From IMG/VR virus record IMGVR_UViG_3300010379_000035, positions 1 through 29,504 of that record: DNA of 29,504 bases. One strand, 5' to 3'. The notes beneath the pieces are model-generated. The model saw nothing but the letters and a program-made list of their open reading frames with translations. It ran no database searches and was not told where the DNA came from. Source of the DNA: a virus. The translations under genes and the position numbers were made by a program. Shown here in pieces: positions 28,387 through 29,504 of this stretch. Each line of letters starts with the position of its first letter. The stretch's first letter is position 1.

Positions 28387-28718
28387 CAGCGTTCCTCCGG
28401 CAGTGTGTCTTCGAACCGCTCGTGCTGCTCGCCGACCAGCTCGAAGTCTGTCAGCGACCGATCGCTCATCGCGCGCATGCGCAGTGCGAGATTGTTGCCG
28501 GGCCCGAGCTGGTGCGCGAGCCAGCCCACGCACGGCAGCTCTCTACCGGCCTTCGACTCGTGGCAGGCCATCATCTGCAGCGGGCCGCCGAGCCGCAGAT
28601 CGCCGGGCTTCGCGATCGTGCTGCGCAGGTTCGCGTGCTTGATAGCACAGTAGCCATTCGGAATCTCGTTGGGGTCGGTCGAGACCTTCCACGGACAATG
28701 GGAGCACTGGCGCCTCAC
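28386..28718 (-). CDS. DUF6283-like Cys-rich protein
   Basis: 110 residues from GTG at 28718 (GTGA overlap). CSHCPWK at 5-11 and later ACHESKAGRELPCVGWL match the pattern of DUF6283: a C-P-W motif, a distal Cys-His pair and a C-x-GWL end, which together could hold a metal. GNNLALRMRAM follows, also seen in that family. DUF6283 proteins are frequent in phages and actinobacteria and have no known function. Confidence 0.7.
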   Translation of the reverse strand: MRRQCSHCPWKVSTDPNEIPNGYCAIKHANLRSTIAKPGDLRLGGPLQMMACHESKAGRELPCVGWLAHQLGPGNNLALRMRAMSDRSLTDFELVGEQHERFEDTLPEER

Positions 28719-28933
28719 AGCTCCTCCTGCGCGTCGTTGCCGACGCAAATCGAGATGTCGCCCATCACCATGACGTCGGCGTGGCTTCCAGACAGCGGCC
28801 CGTTACAGCGCTTCGCGGTGATTCGGCCAGTCGTCTTGAGACGAAGCACAGTGCCCGACTTGCCTTGGATCCAGAGCGTTTGGCCGTTCTCGTCGAACTC
28901 GACGCAGAGGACGTCGATGCAGTAGCGGCTCAC
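28715..28933 (-). CDS. Small beta-rich protein, unknown
   Basis: 72 residues from GTG at 28933 (GTGA overlap). A series of short strands (YCIDVLCVEFDENG, TLWIQGKSGTVLRLKTTGRI, then DVMVMGDISICVG) suggests a small beta barrel such as an SH3- or OB-like fold. Three Cys in the first half. No family named. Confidence 0.6.
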   Translation of the reverse strand: MSRYCIDVLCVEFDENGQTLWIQGKSGTVLRLKTTGRITAKRCNGPLSGSHADVMVMGDISICVGNDAQEEL

Positions 28934-29504
28934 GGCGTGGTCTCCTCGGTGCAGCTCACCAGACCATTCGCGACGTAGCCTTTCTCCGGTATGTCATAGA
29001 CCCGCTGCTTCAATACAGGCTCAACTCTGATAATTTCAGTTCCGGCGACAAGCGGCGTCTCGACACGTGCGCGCGTTCCCCATGCCGCCATCTTGGCCTG
29101 CTGACGCACGAGCTTACCAGGAGCGCGCATTCCGCCCATTGAGACGAATCGAAGTGTGGACGCACGCCGCAGCCTAAGTTTGTAGTACATACGCGCGTAG
29201 GGCTTATTCCAGCTTTCCTCGATGCTGCCCTGTAATCCAAGCATCCCGAGCAGCATCGCAATATCACCGATGAGCCCACGCGATTTCGAGCACAGGGTCA
29301 GATCGCCGACTGCGCCGTCTGTGTCGAAAATCCCGGCCAAAAATGCGAGTGCGACCGACTTCGGCGACTTGAAGATTGGATCTGGCACACGAAACAGCTT
29401 GTATTTGCCGTCGTGTATCCCTAATCGAACCAGAAAACGTCGCCAGTTTGCTGAGTGTATGTCCAGTCGTCCTAGCTCGCCACTTGCCGATAAGGATGCT
29501 CGTC
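28930..29504 (-). CDS. C-terminus of an intein-containing protein: LAGLIDADG endonuclease and degenerate splice end (partial)
   Basis: The frame is open from the right edge to the TGA at 28932-28930 (at least 190 residues). FLAGIFDTDGAV is a LAGLIDADG (DOD) endonuclease motif, preceded by a helical region (SANWRRFLVRLGIHDGKYK) and followed by a beta-rich stretch. Near the end RVYDIPEKGYVANGLVSCT resembles intein block F/G (VYDL.V....FVANGI.VHN and then Cys). Here the usual His-Asn before the Cys is missing, leaving Ser-Cys, and only seven residues follow before the stop. The host protein cannot be named because its extein lies outside the window. It may be a decayed intein or a free-standing Hint/endonuclease gene. 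Confidence 0.75.
   Translation of the reverse strand, partial: RASLSASGELGRLDIHSANWRRFLVRLGIHDGKYKLFRVPDPIFKSPKSVALAFLAGIFDTDGAVGDLTLCSKSRGLIGDIAMLLGMLGLQGSIEESWNKPYARMYYKLRLRRASTLRFVSMGGMRAPGKLVRQQAKMAAWGTRARVETPLVAGTEIIRVEPVLKQRVYDIPEKGYVANGLVSCTEETTP

Noticed and set aside
28930-28960. Idea that the protein ending CTEETTP is a ribonucleotide reductase or terminase
   Set aside because: Too few extein residues to identify the host protein; no other family mark in the window.

Overview
The window reads as part of the genome of a large, GC-rich double-stranded DNA bacteriophage, or a prophage or phage contig. Genes are tightly packed and most overlap their neighbour by 1-4 bases. There are many tiny proteins of unknown function, phage-type nucleotide metabolism genes, a primase-polymerase, a RecD/Dda-like helicase, an intein remnant, and collagen-like fibre proteins flanked by glycan-modifying enzymes. 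No terminase, capsid, portal or integrase is recognisable here. I see no tRNA, rRNA or CRISPR array, and no gene-free stretch above 300 bases. The host cannot be fixed. A stand-alone Fis-type HTH resembles those of proteobacterial and myxobacterial activators, and the -10 elements look like TANNNT, but neither is decisive.

Layout. (1) 1-7976 is a surface-fibre module. It holds a third, truncated copy of the collagen-like family (1-271), a methyltransferase-GT2 fusion (382-1692), a DUF616-like/GT2/methyltransferase triple fusion (1768-3744), a 2-oxoglutarate/Fe(II) oxygenase-like protein (3741-4313), a GT4-type glycosyltransferase (4250-5209) and two full collagen-like proteins (5206-6582, 6594-7976). 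(2) 8036-10857 holds small probable virion or envelope-associated proteins, several with single membrane segments and one with a peptidoglycan-binding-like repeat. (3) 10854-11027 is a decayed duplicate of the end of the GT4 gene. (4) 11061-14578 is a leftward run of thirteen very small, mostly basic proteins joined by near-identical stop/start junctions. (5) 14617-15486 carries two ribbon-helix-helix-like proteins and a third gene behind a promoter that contains an inverted repeat. (6) 15519-17781 holds a DUF6527-like protein, a second peptidoglycan-binding-like protein, a His-rich membrane protein and a proline-rich protein. (7) 17830-29504 is one uninterrupted leftward gene string. It carries ThyX, a DUF4406-like protein and dTMP kinase for dTTP supply; a primase-polymerase and a helicase for replication; SLOG, PnuC-like and MazG-like proteins; many small Cys-rich probable zinc proteins; a Fis-type HTH; and an intein C-terminus cut by the window edge.

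How it works together. Region 1 looks like a cassette that makes and decorates collagen-like fibres: transferases add sugars, methyltransferases may cap them, and an oxygenase may hydroxylate the protein or glycan. Region 7 supplies deoxynucleotides and replication enzymes. Most gene strings begin with a -35/-10 pair whose -10 ends only 6-9 bases before the start codon, so their messages are predicted to be leaderless. Genes inside each string use Shine-Dalgarno sites and overlapping stop/start codons.
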